From contig NW_024041262.1 of the NCBI RefSeq assembly GCF_014851395.1, forward strand, positions 14,681,171 through 14,745,170: DNA of 64,000 bases, in the 5' to 3' direction. Below the pieces are notes generated by a model, which saw only the letters and a list, made by a program, of their open reading frames with translations, searched no databases and was not told the origin of the DNA. This document shows positions 1 to 11,199 of the stretch, in pieces. Position 1 is the stretch's first letter; each line of letters starts with the position of its first letter. This DNA is from Micropterus salmoides. Its lineage: Eukaryota; Chordata; Actinopteri; Centrarchiformes; Centrarchidae. The translations under genes were made by a program, and so were the position numbers.

Positions 1-2379
1 CCCAGGATCTAACTACAAATATTATTGTTTATGCGGGAAGGTTTTCATCACAGACACTGACATGAATTATTACCCATGCTTAACAAAGAGCTAGAATAAT
101 TGTTGCTGCCATGGTGATGTCTTTGGCAAACAAGAAAAAGGCTGAGTGTTTACAGCCATCATTAGTTTTTCTATATTCTAGGTTCAAAGGATTGGAAGAA
201 AGGTGATGGCTCTCATTTTTTTAGATTTGGTTTACATTAGGTAACATAGAGTTTACTAAAATATTGGCAAAAATCTGTCCCCATTGATTTGAAACTTAGC
301 AGAGATGTGTTTTGGTGCCTGTAAAGTGCCATCTATTGCATGACAGATATTTGCTAAATAAAAGAATTAAGATTCCACAAGTGGGCCAAGATGTCAGCCC
401 ACTCTGCATGATGTCAACATGTAGGCTGGAGACTTATCGACATCAGCCTGCACTGAAAATTACTGGTATATGTGAAAGCTTTTATTAACTGAGGACAGCC
501 TCACTAAGTAGGCTTCAGCTTTTGAAGTCTGTGCCCTTTTATAGCATACAGTACAAACAGATGCGTCCTGATGTTCACACAAGGGGGGCTGCCCGGTTTG
601 GCAGCTTTCAGCTGTTCGGCAGCTCTTTGTCAAGTGACGTAACTGACTCTGGAGCAGCAGATTATGCTGCAGGAGGAGTCTGAGGACTGTCTATGGGAAT
701 TTCTATACTTTTGTGATGATTGGAATCCATAACTGGGTGAAATTAAGCTGACCACAGCCAATGCCCTCCCTCAGTTGGGTAGTCATTTTTTCATACGGTT
801 TAAAAATATTTTGCCCTGTGGTACACAAGAAGAAAATAATGTCACTTGTTTACCGTTTGCCTGTGGTATCGATGCCATTGTCACATCCAGCTGATAAATG
901 AGAGGATACTATGTATTCAACAGGAACTGCTGTCCAAACATGACCCATACCAGCAATGTGGAGAAATTAAGGTTTCAGTTTTCATATTACCGTTTTGTCA
1001 TTCGCCTCTAGAGCACTTCACTGAAAAAAAACGAAGAGGAAGTGTTTCATAATTCACTCCCATGATAAATACAATAATGTTGATCACACTACTTGCTTGT
1101 CACTGGATCCGTTGCATTGGTACAACCACAGGAAGCTTAAGTGAAATACAGCTAAATATAGATGATCATGAGCCAAAAGTGAGTTTTAAAATCAAAGCTG
1201 TCAATTAAATCCCAGGTTCCAACGAAATTTGGTTAAAAAAAAAAAAATACTGCCTCGAGTTTGAGAACATTCTACATTGTCAGTACTCATGATTACGCTT
1301 GCATCCTGCCCCACCCACGTCTGAAAAAAAAACCCTGTGGTGTTAAAAACATGCCCCTTGTGGAATGAATAATCAGGAAGCCTTGCTTCTTTACACAATG
1401 CTAAATATGCAAAATTCACAGATCCCCTGCTTTATACCCTCAATCTCCCTCTAGCCTTTCCCTCACTTAGCCCACTCCATCTGCCATCTCTCTCTCCCAT
1501 CTACTCACAGCTCCCACTCTCCATTCCCCTGCTTTGTTGTGAATTCTCTTCCTTCCTTTGCCATCCTCTTCAGATTTATGTTGTTTTTCAAAGTATTTCT
1601 CCTCCTTTTTCTCCATTTCCTGCCTCATCTATATCCACTTGTTCTTTGCAACCTCGCTTTCATCCGCACATTCATCTATTTACCCCTCTGAGCCTTCTCT
1701 GTCTCTGCAGTGTAAAAACAGTACCTGCGACACTCTGCTCCCAGTATCCTCTCATCTAAATGAGACGTGTGGCCTTGCTATATCTGATTCCTCTAGACAG
1801 GAGGTGAGAGCTAACCTTTCTCCCACTTCGAAACCTCAACAGCTCCTGTTATTTATTTTCATAACACAAATATGCTGGCCTTAGTCACAGAACACATCAC
1901 AAAGCTCTAACATCCCAACTCCGGCAGACAAAACTAAATAAATACTTCTAGATGGAACCCTGCCTTTAACGGTACTTAAACCAGTGTGTGAAAAAAAACT
2001 CCACCGGAGGTAAGATTCATATCGGATTAATGCACAAGTGAAAGATAAAGACGAGAGGGGTGAAAATACTGAGAATATCCCCTGATATCTGTCTGTGCTA
2101 ATGAATACGATTAATGTTAAGCTGCTGGAGTATCCACTATCCATGTGGATATAAAAGGAAATCATTTATATTCTCAGACCATGAGTCATATCAAAGCATA
2201 TCAGACAAAAGAGTTTTTTTTGTTTTTTTTTTAACCATGGATACAGTTGTATGTGATGACATACCATTATTACTGTTAAAGGCCCAGAAAGAGCTCTTGT
2301 GAAACACTCATTTCAAGTTCCAACAGATAACCTCGCACAGCTACACTCACTCACACAACTCCAAAAACCCAAAAAGTGA
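1..2379 (-). other. nrg3: Proximal part of nrg3 intron 1
   Basis: This is AT-rich sequence downstream of the nrg3 exon 1 donor in the direction of transcription. I looked for the Cys-rich EGF exon expected next (CR-CLNDGECF-type motif) and saw none on the minus strand. A pyrimidine-rich stretch at about 1430-1640 (plus strand) reads as polypurine in the transcript. A poly-T run lies at 2215-2232. The small open frames here have no recognisable product. Intron 1 of NRG3 is very long in other vertebrates, so exon 2 is expected well beyond the left edge. Confidence 0.7.
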
Positions 2380-2385
2380 ACTTAC
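2380..2385 (-). other. nrg3: Splice donor of nrg3 exon 1 (GTAAGT)
   Basis: On the minus strand the coding sequence reads through Thr277 and one further C, then meets a consensus GTAAGT donor. The open frame continues only 11 more codons (ending WVFGVV) into the intron before a stop, which is what read-through past an exon end looks like. A phase-1 junction is usual before EGF-type modules. Confidence 0.88.
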
Positions 2386-3217
2386 GTGTTCGGAAGCGGT
2401 GATGTGGGCGCGTGGCTGGGCCCTTGCCTGGGCGCCCGTGATTCCAGCGTGACGTGGGCTTGACTGGGGCTGCCGGCTGGGAGGTGGTCGGCTGCACCTT
2501 GGCAGTGGTCTTCACACTAGCTGTTGTTGTGGATGCTGTAGTGGTGATGGTAGCAGAAGTCTGTCCTGGCTTTGAGTTGGCGGCTCCGTTACGTCCATTA
2601 GTGCTGCTTCCTTTTCTAACGGTGCTGCGAGGGGTGACCTCCTTACCACTGGGCGGGGTGAGTCGGGTGGCGCGAGTGGTGGAGGTGGTAACCACAGTCC
2701 CACTAATGCGGGTGCCAACCCGGTTGTGAAGGTGTGGGGCTCGGTTGCCATGCCCATTGGCTGTGCTGCCATTGGCTGAGTGGTTTGCTGGGGGCCCTGA
2801 TCGAGTTCTTGGCGCTGGGGCGGTACCATCCGCAGCTAGTGGCGTGGTAGTCGACACCATTGCTGTGGTAGAGGCCGCTGAAGTAATGGCGGTGGAAATG
2901 TCAGGCCCCTTGGGCATGGCACTGGGTTTGGAGAGAAATATTGGGTCCTGTCCAATGCTACCTTTGGGATCCACAAGATCAGTGGGGACATAGTCTTGGA
3001 CAGATCCCACCACAATCCATTTCAGCAGCATGAGACTGAGTCCCAGTCCCACAAAGCCCATTACCAGGGGCACGGCACACAGCCAGGTCTGTTGGCGAGG
3101 CCACACAGCACAGGGGCCACAGCGGAGAGGGCCCGGGGCTCTAGGAGATGCCTGTTCAGCCCCTGGCTCCTCCAGCGTCATGGCTGCTAGAGTGCTTGCA
3201 CCTGAGCGCTCACTCAT
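2386..3217 (-). CDS. nrg3: Neuregulin 3, coding exon 1 (N-terminal part)
   Basis: This is the first coding exon of neuregulin 3, a membrane-anchored EGF-family ligand that in mammals signals through ERBB4, mainly in the nervous system. The exon encodes 277 complete codons plus one base (phase 1). The ATG at 3217 opens MSER, close to the start known for NRG3. Residues 32-46 are a Cys-containing segment with the RQQTWLC motif. Residues about 47-71 are the hydrophobic NRG3 segment (VGLGLSLMLLKWIVVGSV), followed by YVPTDLVDPKG and GQDPIFLSKPS, all NRG3 hallmarks. Residues about 105-255 are a Thr/Ser/Pro/Ala-rich, mucin-like stretch with two N-glycosylation sequons (N145-H-S and N149-G-S). Residues 256-277 are basic (Arg/His/Lys/Pro). 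The EGF domain, second membrane segment and cytoplasmic tail are encoded by later exons outside the window. I cannot tell which teleost paralogue (a or b) this is. Confidence 0.93.
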
Positions 3218-4395
3218 CCTGCTGCCGGAGGTTTTTCGTCTCTTAGGTTGTACAGAAGGTCAAACAGGTGGCCAAATGATACAAGGGCATATACGAGGAA
3301 AGGGATGTGGTGCAGAAGAAATGCTGGGCATCTTAAATAAGTACCCACATGCCTAGCCTATATGCAACATAAAACATGAAATGATGCACAAGAACCCACA
3401 AGCATAAGCAGACACAAATCACTCACAGTCACCAATTAAAAGCTGGCAGAGCACTCAAATGCATGCACCAGCAATATAATCTACACTCCCTCTGGCGGAC
3501 AACAAACCAAACACACACATAGACACACATATTATGCACAGGAATATACAGTCTACCACACACACAAGAACACAGGTTATGGACAGGTGAAAGAGCGAAG
3601 CAAGGGGGCGCCTCACTGTAGTTCAGAGCTAACGAAGCGATGATAAATCCCAGGATGCTTCACTCCTTTGTTAAAAAAAGCCGACGTAAAAAAAAAAGAA
3701 CAGAAAAGGATATCGATCCGCTTCAGATCGGAGCTGTAAATCCATGTCCGTGTGTGCGTGCGTAGATCAACAACCCAGGCTACGGCAGCACCCTTCTTTA
3801 CTCTCAAGTGGCTGATTATCGGCCGCATAAGGTCCTTAAAATACAAACCGCCGATTGTTCCTTTATTCTCTTAGGTTTCATTTGAGTTAATTTTACCTTT
3901 CATACATATTAAAGAGCTTCCTTTTCTCTTGCAGGTGTCTTTCTCGGCTACTTCAAGTTTGCCTCTTGATAGCCCTCAGTTCCCCATGCCCGGCCACCCT
4001 TTTTTTGGTCTCTCCAGCTGCCGGTAATCCAGTAAAGAGAGAGAGCCGGCGAAAGCCACCGAAACTGAAACGAGGCAGGGCACAGGGGATCTGATGTGAT
4101 CTGCCAATGAGATGGGGCGGTGTTGGTGGTGTCCGGGTTAGCGGGCTAAATCCAAGTGATCCGGGTCCAGTTCCTACGCCGACCGCCTCACTCTGATTTT
4201 CCCGGAGTGACAGCCGTTTGTCTCCAGAGCTGTCGGTCTGCAGTCCGTCACTGTGATGATAGATCCGGTGTTTGTGATGGAAGAAGGTGGGGGGAGAGAG
4301 AAGCATCTACGATTCGTTTACCTTCGCTGCATTCCCACAGTGGTGCAAGCAGCAGAAAGGGAGATGGAGAGAAGAGTGAGAATGGAGGGAGGGAC

Positions 4396-4413
4396 GGGGT
4401 GGGGGGGGGGGGG
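4396..4413. repeat. Poly-G tract near nrg3 promoter
   Basis: A GGGG-T-G(13) run in a purine-rich setting, plausibly able to form a G-quadruplex. It lies about 1.2 kb upstream of the nrg3 start codon on the template side. Confidence 0.85.
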
Positions 4414-4694
4414 TCTGCTGGTCTGAAAAAATGATGCGGCGGCTGTTCTTGGAGGCTGCAGACTAGGGTGAGACAGAGAGGGAGAGAGAGGATGGAGGGC
4501 GGGGAGGGGGAGGAGGGGGTTGCTTGCTCAATCCGCGGTGAGTGATGTGGGTTTCACGGCTCCTAACCCATCCGGCACTCTCCTCCGGTTCACCGCCGTC
4601 CTCAATACTCCAAAGTGACGACTAGTGACTGCCCCATGTCTCCCTCCAGACTCCACGGGTGTAGGTGTGCGCTGACTCCCTTATCAGCAAACAA

Positions 4695-4726
4695 CAAAAA
4701 GAAAGAAAGAAAGAAAGAAAGGAAAG
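4695..4726. repeat. GAAA microsatellite
   Basis: An imperfect (GAAA)n tract inside the nrg3 upstream region, purine on the plus strand. Confidence 0.85.
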
Positions 4727-4855
4727 ATTGTGGTGGCTAGAAAGAGGTAAGTAGAGGGACAACAAGAGAGAGAGATTAGATGCGTGTTGGCTAAGCTCTG
4801 CAGCAGATGCAGATAGGAAGCAGAGGGAGGAGGCGGCAGCAACAGCAGCGCACGC

Positions 4856-4892
4856 CACGCACACAAACACACGCGCGCGCGCACACACACAT
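4856..4892. repeat. CA/CG alternating tract
   Basis: An alternating pyrimidine-purine run (CACACAAACACACGCG... then ACACACA) with a central (CG)5 core. This composition favours left-handed DNA. It lies within the nrg3 upstream CpG-rich zone. Confidence 0.85.
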
Positions 4893-5105
4893 AAACACTG
4901 CGTGGAAAGGAGAGGCGCTACCATAGACACACCCCAGGGAGCGGTGAGAGGGAGGGAGGGAGGGGATGAGAGGAGGAGAAGGGAGGCGCCACCCGATGTC
5001 TTCCACCAGCGGCACACAAGAGCAAACAAACCAAACACCTGGCTCATAATTTATGGGCCAGTTAGAGCACTACTTCAACTTGATACTTCCGTGGGCAGTA
5101 GATGA

Positions 5106-7887
5106 ATCCGTTGTTTTACATTTAACAAGGGACAGTCGTGCTTTAGGCACACAGACAACCAGGTTTTATGGGCAGTAGGACTTATTTATATCAGAATATG
5201 AGGTACAGTGTAAGCAAAGCTCCCTTAATTAGACACTTATTATCGGTTATTATTTACTTTAATCACAAGTTTGCAAAAGGTGTTACAATTCAATGTCACT
5301 AACAGTGCCTCTATATATGCATGCAATATTCCTTTGAGCAAGCAGCAATAAATGCAGTAGTTTAACTTGTAACATCAATTTCCTACTTGCAGTCACTTTT
5401 TGTACACACATTGTCATCATGGGAGACACAGATAAATGCTGTTACTAAAGCTTGACAGTGTGATTAATTTCCGTTAAAATTCCATTCATCAGAAAAGTTG
5501 ATAATTTTGAACAAGTTAAAGGGCTGATCAGACATTTATATGTCTCTAGATCTGATAAGTGTATGCAATTTCCTCAAAGTAGTACTGAATGCAGCCTCTT
5601 TTGTTGTATGTAATAAGACCCACATAGAGGAATACTCTTTGGTTTCTCATTCATTGTTTCTTCAACATAAGTGGCATTCCACTATTTAAGGTTGCCATCT
5701 CCTTTAGAGGAGGTAAAAAGGAAAAAGCAGGTAGGAGAAAGTAAAATAAGGGAAATGACTGCTGCTTTTTTCATGTGACTTATATAAGCCTCTGCAATAA
5801 ACAGTTCAAGATCCAAAACCTTGCAATCACTCCTACAAAATACCAAACAACATCATTCATTACTGTCTAAACTGCTTATGGCTCATGGCAAAACATTAGA
5901 TCCATTTCAAACTCTTCAGATTCCCCAAATGACTTCAGAATTATGCCATTTTGAATGCTTTGTTTTCACAATAACAATTTGCATTACCCTGAGGTTGGTT
6001 TCTCAATTGGTTTTCATAAATAAAAGAAAATGACTGACAGAGTTGCAGCACTGTGACATCTCCATGCTTATTCATATTTCTGTATAGATCACATCTTTCA
6101 TTAGTGGCTTGCTAATGCGTACAATGAGTCTGACTCCATTGTTTACTGTTTTAGGAGTAGAGGTAATGTCCCGCTCTGAAGACGCCTTTGAACTTGACAG
6201 GCTGTCGACAGCCGTTTCCTCCCAGGAATTCACTGTGCTCTTTTTACCCCTCACAAGCATTTGAAGATTCTCAAGAAAAAAGAAATCTGAGGACTTCCAG
6301 CAGAGGAATTTACTCAAATCACTGAAATAACGGTTTCAATTGTGTAACACTTTGTTTTTTGAATAAGGAGTTAGGATGGAAAGTTTCTATGAGATTTGCT
6401 CTAGAGTATAAATGCTTCAAAAATGAGCTGAAATTACAATGCAAATTTTCACATTTGGTACAGGGAAACATTTTAGCACATTGTCTACCATCTACCAACA
6501 TAAATCTCATCAAGTCAGTCTTATAATCAAAGTATATACCACTGACAGAATACTTACATACTGTAAATAGTATAACTTGTAATTAATTCCTAATGTAGAT
6601 GTTAAATAGTGATTTTCTTGGGGCTTTGTGAGTGTTTCTGGTGGGACAGGTGATATAGCTATTGATCATACTCTACTATAATGTCATGTTTAACTAATAA
6701 GTTGGTGTGATTGCAATCCTCTTAATACTACGGTCTATGACTGGGTCAGGTGCCCACAATGCCTCATATTCTTGAGCAGGGAGTTGGGGATTCACTTCTG
6801 CTGTCTGGAGGGCGCCATTAAGGTCACTGCACTTGATGAATGTCCATTGGTGTCAGTTCAGGTCACCACTTGTTGGTCCTTGAGGGTTGTCACCAGAAGA
6901 CAATATCATTTCATCTATTCCATTTCCCGAGGCATCTCCTGGTCCAGGGATATTTATTGACTTTTGGGTAGCTGCAGAAGTGTTCATTGAAACAGTTAGA
7001 GCATGTCCAGAAAGCCTCCCATGGTCTGGTTTCCACAGCTGTCAGGAACCAGTGTTCCTCCAGAGCACGAAGAAGTGCATGAGGTCTTTAGGAAGTAATG
7101 TTCAACTTCTCGCTCTCTGTGCCCCCACTGTCATCACATCTTCTCCCTAAAGATAGCCGAAAGTATATACCCAAAAAGCTGTTGGCATGTAATTCTTTTG
7201 CTCACCTATCTCACTTTGTAGGCATAATTGATGGCGACGTCCATCACTGTATTGATTATTGCCCCCTGCATAATATTTAAAAGCGATGTCTTTTCCCACT
7301 GCTGGTGTCTGCATTTGAGCATCTCCAGGGAGCCACTTTTTACCAAGACAGATCAGCACACCTCCCCTGGATGAGTAACCTTGTGCAAATTCAGGGAGAG
7401 ACACATCACTCCTGTTGACACTGTGAATACTCCTTTTCTCCAGCATGGCAAATGCCAAGGTTTGTATTTGTGTTCATGGCCATCATCTGGGCATATTCCC
7501 AGAACAAACATGAGCATGTTGAGCATCGGTCCAGTGCTGAACAGATCTTTGGACAACAACTCTCCCTCAAGCCAAAGTGGTTGAAAGAATGTTATACTGC
7601 TGTCTATACTGGCTGTGATGCATCCTCATGGCTTTCTGACTGTGTGTGGAGCCAGAAGAGGTGAATGCAGTCTTGGAATGGCCTCATTCCAACTCTGTAA
7701 AATAGGATTAGTGCTCAAGGGGGTTCACCAGTGGTTCAGTGGAAACCTCAGTGCTATTGCTGCTTCCACTGAGATCCCTACCTGTCGCTGCTGAACTCTA
7801 GAAGCAGACCAGGCCTTCACAAAGGACAAATGGAGCTTTACTCAGGCTTAGGGAATGATAAATTGGTCCCACATTGCTGTGGACTTC
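5106..7887. other. Intergenic, no gene recognised
   Basis: AT-rich sequence 5' of nrg3. Short frames are scattered throughout, none with a known motif. The stretch 6750-7700 is less AT-rich and holds several overlapping minus-strand frames (about 7147-7559) that look faintly protein-like. They are broken by stops and I cannot assign them. They may be an old pseudogene or repeat. Confidence 0.5.
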
Positions 7888-7955
7888 CAGGGTGCGAACT
7901 ACGGGGGAGCCAGGGGGAGCTTAGCTCCCCTAAAAAAGACATCAGTTCCCCTAAA
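7888..7955. mobile_element. Possible hAT-like terminal fragment
   Basis: The stretch starting CAGGGTGCGAACTACGGGGG, followed by GGGGGAGC and its near-inverse GCTCCCC, resembles the CAGGG-type ends of non-autonomous hAT elements in fish. I could not find a matching inverted end downstream, so this is a fragment or a coincidence. Confidence 0.3.
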
Positions 7956-8331
7956 AGCATGATTTGTGACATTTTGGGGGGTCTCTAAAATATTGACAGC
8001 ATGCTTTATTGCCAACAATTTCTATATATTTCTCTATCATCATGGAACCATGCATAAATTCAGGAGAATCAGTCTTCATCCAGCCTGTCAATCACTGACC
8101 GTCCTGCATTCACTATTCACACACATTCATTCACTGAGCCTAAGTGCTCGAACAGAAACCAACATTCACACTCATTCATACACTGTGTGCCCTTTTTACT
8201 ATGTGAGATATATATTTTGAGTTAAAACTTTGAAAACCATTAAAATACAGAAATATTTAAAAGTTAATTAATCATAACAGATAAGAATGTTTTGCATTGC
8301 ACTTGATGAAGTTATATATGTTTATGTTTAT
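7956..8331. other. Intergenic, no gene recognised
   Basis: AT-rich with CACACATTCATTCACTG-type low-complexity sequence around 8110-8190. No supported gene. Confidence 0.5.
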
Positions 8332-8658
8332 TGTTATGGGTGTATAACAGGCTGTTGATTTTTGTTCTAGTAATTGTGTACTGTGACTTTAAGAGAGGCG
8401 TGCTCAGTTTTAGGCTGTTAACTGTTGAACCAGATAGAGAGAAAGAGACTAGCTGTGGGGTCACACAGTTTTTATACTGTGTCCTGAGTTGTAACTGACA
8501 TTATCCAGCAGAGAAAATTTGTGGACATGTGTAAAATGTGAATAAAATCTGTGTATTATACCAATTTACATCTGACGTCAAGTGGATAATTAGAGAACTG
8601 CATCGGTTGGGACACGTGTGTGCCATGACGATCAGCTAGGCTGCATTTTGTGGTATAA
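8332..8658 (+). repeat. 5' LTR of BEL/Pao element
   Basis: The segment 8492-8658 is repeated at 13365-13528: TAACTGACATTATCCAGCAG, then CATCTGACGTCAAGTGGATAA, and the CCATGACGATCAGCTAG block. The upstream limit is inferred from the TGTTATGGG tip at 8332. A GTGAATAAAATC motif at about 8538 supplies a polyadenylation signal. The 3' edge (GGTATAAA) has diverged from the GGTAACA tip seen in the 3' copy, so the exact end is approximate. Confidence 0.75.
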
Positions 8659-8984
8659 AACCCTGCTCTGCCTGGTCTACGCCATTGGATTGGAAAGAAA
8701 CTTGGAGCCTTTGGACTTTGGAATACCTTTATAGGAGCTAACGTAAGTATATTACAGACCCTCTACCCTAAGTGCCACTAACAAGTGGAAAGGGATAATC
8801 CTGAACATCAAGGAGTTATGGAGGATGATAAAGAGTCAGCCACAGTGAAAAAACGGTAAGTGAAACCTACAGCCAATAGCTTCAAGGAAAGTTAAACTGG
8901 GTCAGCTTACAGTGAAAAAGAATGAGATGCTTCATTTGATGACGGCAGTTTGGAGGTGGTCAAGACCAAGTTGGTTGTTGGCTC

Positions 8985-9990
8985 ATGAGCAATGATCAGC
9001 AGTCTTGGTTTGAACCAAAGGCAAAGTTATTCAGGGATTTCATTGAACAAGTTGATACATGGCTGAGAGATGTCCATAGACGTATGCAGGAAGCAAGGAA
9101 AGTCAATGAAAATGTTCTCCCTTCAGACAGCGTATCAGTTGCAGCATCTAGGACATCCAAAATGTCTAATGTAAGTTCTGGTAATTCCTTAGCATCATCT
9201 GCTTCGTCTGCACACTTTAAAGCAGAATTGGAAAAGGCTGTGCTTATGACACAAGCAGCAACACTGTAGCAAAGACAGGTTTTGGGGGAGCAAAAATCTA
9301 AGCTTAGGGCTGAATGGGAAGAGCTTGAGATTCTGACTGCTTTAGCTGCTACATATGCTAAACTGAACGTGGTGCAGAAGTTTATAGGACATAAACTATA
9401 GGATCTCTGTAGCATACGTGAACAAGGCTTTAAGTTGGTCTACAAACAAGGTCGTACGACGGTGAAGCTCTCAATGCACTTGCCCTCTTCCCCACCAGCT
9501 GTAGAAATGCAAAGATAGACTCGGAACATATGGAGTAGTTGGATAATGTGGCCAACATGCTCACCATTGTTAATAAAATTCCGCATTTGAATGAAAAGTG
9601 AAGGATCGTTGCCTTTGATATTTTATCGAAACAAAAATTTAAAGACCTTGTGAAGTTTGTCAACACACAGGCTAAGGTTGCTCTACACCCATTGTATGGG
9701 GAGATAAAGGACGGCAGCAAGGCGCAAGCTAAGTCTCCAGTAAATCTAATGTCAGACAGACGAGTGCTAAGATGATTTTCACAACTGCGACATCAGTGAA
9801 CAACCAAACCGTTGTCAGTGCAGAGCTAAAGCCAAGCAAGAAGAGTCCTAGTTCTGTCAGAGCTTGCACCAAGCCCTGTCTCTTTTTTCAGGATGAACAC
9901 AGCATGAACACAGCAAAGACAAGATTAAACCTAAGGAAGAATCACCAGAGGATGGTGAGCAGCAGTCTGTGATTAGTGGTTTATGATACA
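8985..9990 (+). pseudogene. BEL/Pao gag remnant
   Basis: An intact stretch of 94 codons (8985-9269) encodes a hydrophilic, coiled-coil-like Gag start rich in Lys, Glu, Arg and Ser. After the stop at 9267-9269, similar sequence continues in shifting frames (for example KLRAEWEELEILTALAATYAKLN at about 9300-9375) to roughly 9970, with several stops. A zinc-knuckle or protease cannot be found. The Gag assignment rests mainly on its position between the LTR and pol of a BEL/Pao copy. Confidence 0.6.
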
Positions 9991-10750
9991 TGTATTTGAT
10001 TGCAGTGCTTCTTATCAGGGAGCCACACTGAACTCCTTCACACTTCTTCAGGGGCCCGACCTTACCGTACCTTGACTGGGGTCATAACAAGAGTTTGCCA
10101 AGAACCTGTGGCTGCTATGGCTGATGTGGAAGTAATGTTTCACCAGGTGAAGGTCCCACCAGAAGATGTTGACCTGCTTCAGTTTCTATGGTGGCCCAAC
10201 AGAGACATCAACAAGGCTCTGGTGGAGTACAGGATGATTGTTCACCTCTTTGGTGTTACCTTATCACCGAGCTGTGCAAGCTATGCCCTCAGACGATGTG
10301 CTGAAGACAAAAGGGACCTGTTTGATGCCGCAGTACTCAACATGGTATTGCACAACTTCTATGTTGATGATTTCCTTAAGTCAGTCAGCTCAGATGAAGA
10401 GGCTGTGTTGCTTTGCCACAATTTGAAGGCTATCTGTCAAAGAGGGGGATTCACTTTAACAAAGTGGATTAGTAACAGTCGAGTGGTGCTGGCAGCCATA
10501 CCTGAGAAGGAAAAGGTGAAAGAAGTAAAAGACCTGCTTGAATCTGGATCAAGATGCACTCCCCTGGAGAACGCATTGGGAGTACAATGGTGTGTCAAGT
10601 CTGACCACTTTAAGTTCAGACTTGTCATACAAGACAAACCTCCCACCAGAAGAAACATCCTCTCCATGGTGAGTTCCATTTACAATCCATTGGGAATCTT
10701 GGCACCAGTGGTTCTCACAGCAAAAAAGATCTTGAAAACTCTGCAGGCTT
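9991..10750 (+). pseudogene. BEL/Pao reverse transcriptase remnant
   Basis: An open frame of 250 codons covers much of the reverse transcriptase. It holds the TLTGVITRVCQEPVAAMADVE block, where the first catalytic Asp normally sits, then FLWWPNRD, LFGVTLSPSCASYALR, the YVDDF active-site box near 10363-10377, GGFTLTKWISNS, and the BEL/Pao signature SSIYNPLGILAP near 10675-10704. The amino-terminal part of RT and the protease are absent, and the frame is lost near 10745-10750. Upstream, LLQGPDL-type sequence appears in another frame at about 10040, so a frameshift lies near 10060. Confidence 0.88.
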
Positions 10751-11170
10751 AGGCTCAGCTGGGATGACATGGTTCCAAATCATCTTGCACAGCGGTGGTT
10801 TGATTGGTTGAAGGATCTGCAGCTGCTCAGTAAATTTGGAGTTGACCGCTGTTTCAAGCCAGCACATTTTGGAGAACACACGTTTGCTCAGTTGCTTCAC
10901 TTCTGTGATGCTAGTGAAGAGGGATATGGCACAGTGACCTACTTAATCCAGCAGAATAACAGCAATCAAGTCCATTGTGCCTTTGTCATGTGAAAGGCAA
11001 GAGTTGCCCCCCTCAAACATACCACCATCCCACCATTGGAATTAACAGCGGCAACTATTGCAGGATGCATGGACAGGATGTTGAGGAGAATACTGGAGCT
11101 TCAGCTTGTGGACTCAGTGTTCAAATACATTAACAATGAGATGACAAGTTCCACACATTCGTAGCCAATA
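10745..11170 (+). pseudogene. BEL/Pao RNase H remnant
   Basis: This continues the polyprotein after a frameshift near 10745. It encodes WDDMVPNHLAQRWFDWLKDL, then LLHFCDASEEGYGTVTYL, whose CDAS carries the first RNase H aspartate. After an in-frame TGA at 10991-10993 comes PPLELTAATIAG, which carries the conserved glutamate. The frame then decays with a stop near 11161. The order matches BEL/Pao pol, and the copy cannot be functional. Confidence 0.75.
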
Positions 11171-11199
11171 GAGTATCTGAGATTCTGAAAATATCCACA

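Larger units (their letters stand above)
3218..5105 (-). promoter_or_regulatory. nrg3: nrg3 5' leader and promoter region (GC-rich)
   Basis: This is the sequence immediately upstream of the nrg3 ATG. It turns markedly GC- and CpG-richer between about 3980 and 5000 than the surrounding 35-40% GC DNA, as expected for a CpG-type vertebrate promoter. It carries low-complexity purine tracts (GGGA/GAGA at 4360-4520), a poly-G run, a GAAA tract and a CA/CG tract. I see no clear TATA box, and the transcription start cannot be fixed from sequence. Open frames up to 141 codons here are low-complexity and are not supported as genes. Confidence 0.55.

Noticed and set aside
1..2350. A possible nrg3 EGF exon in the left part of the window
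   Set aside because: No Cys-rich EGF pattern with a flanking AG acceptor was visible on the minus strand.
2454..3356. Plus-strand frames of 60-108 codons over nrg3 exon 1
   Set aside because: They are antisense shadows of the GC-rich, Thr/Ser-coding nrg3 exon.
3912..3940. Acceptor-like TTCCTTTTCTCTTGCAG on the plus strand
   Set aside because: Good consensus, but opposite to nrg3 and with no matching exon frame or donor that I could support.
4622..5047. 141-codon minus-strand frame upstream of nrg3
   Set aside because: Composed of translated microsatellite and purine tracts (poly-Leu/Ser and Cys-Val-Cys runs), so treated as promoter or leader DNA.
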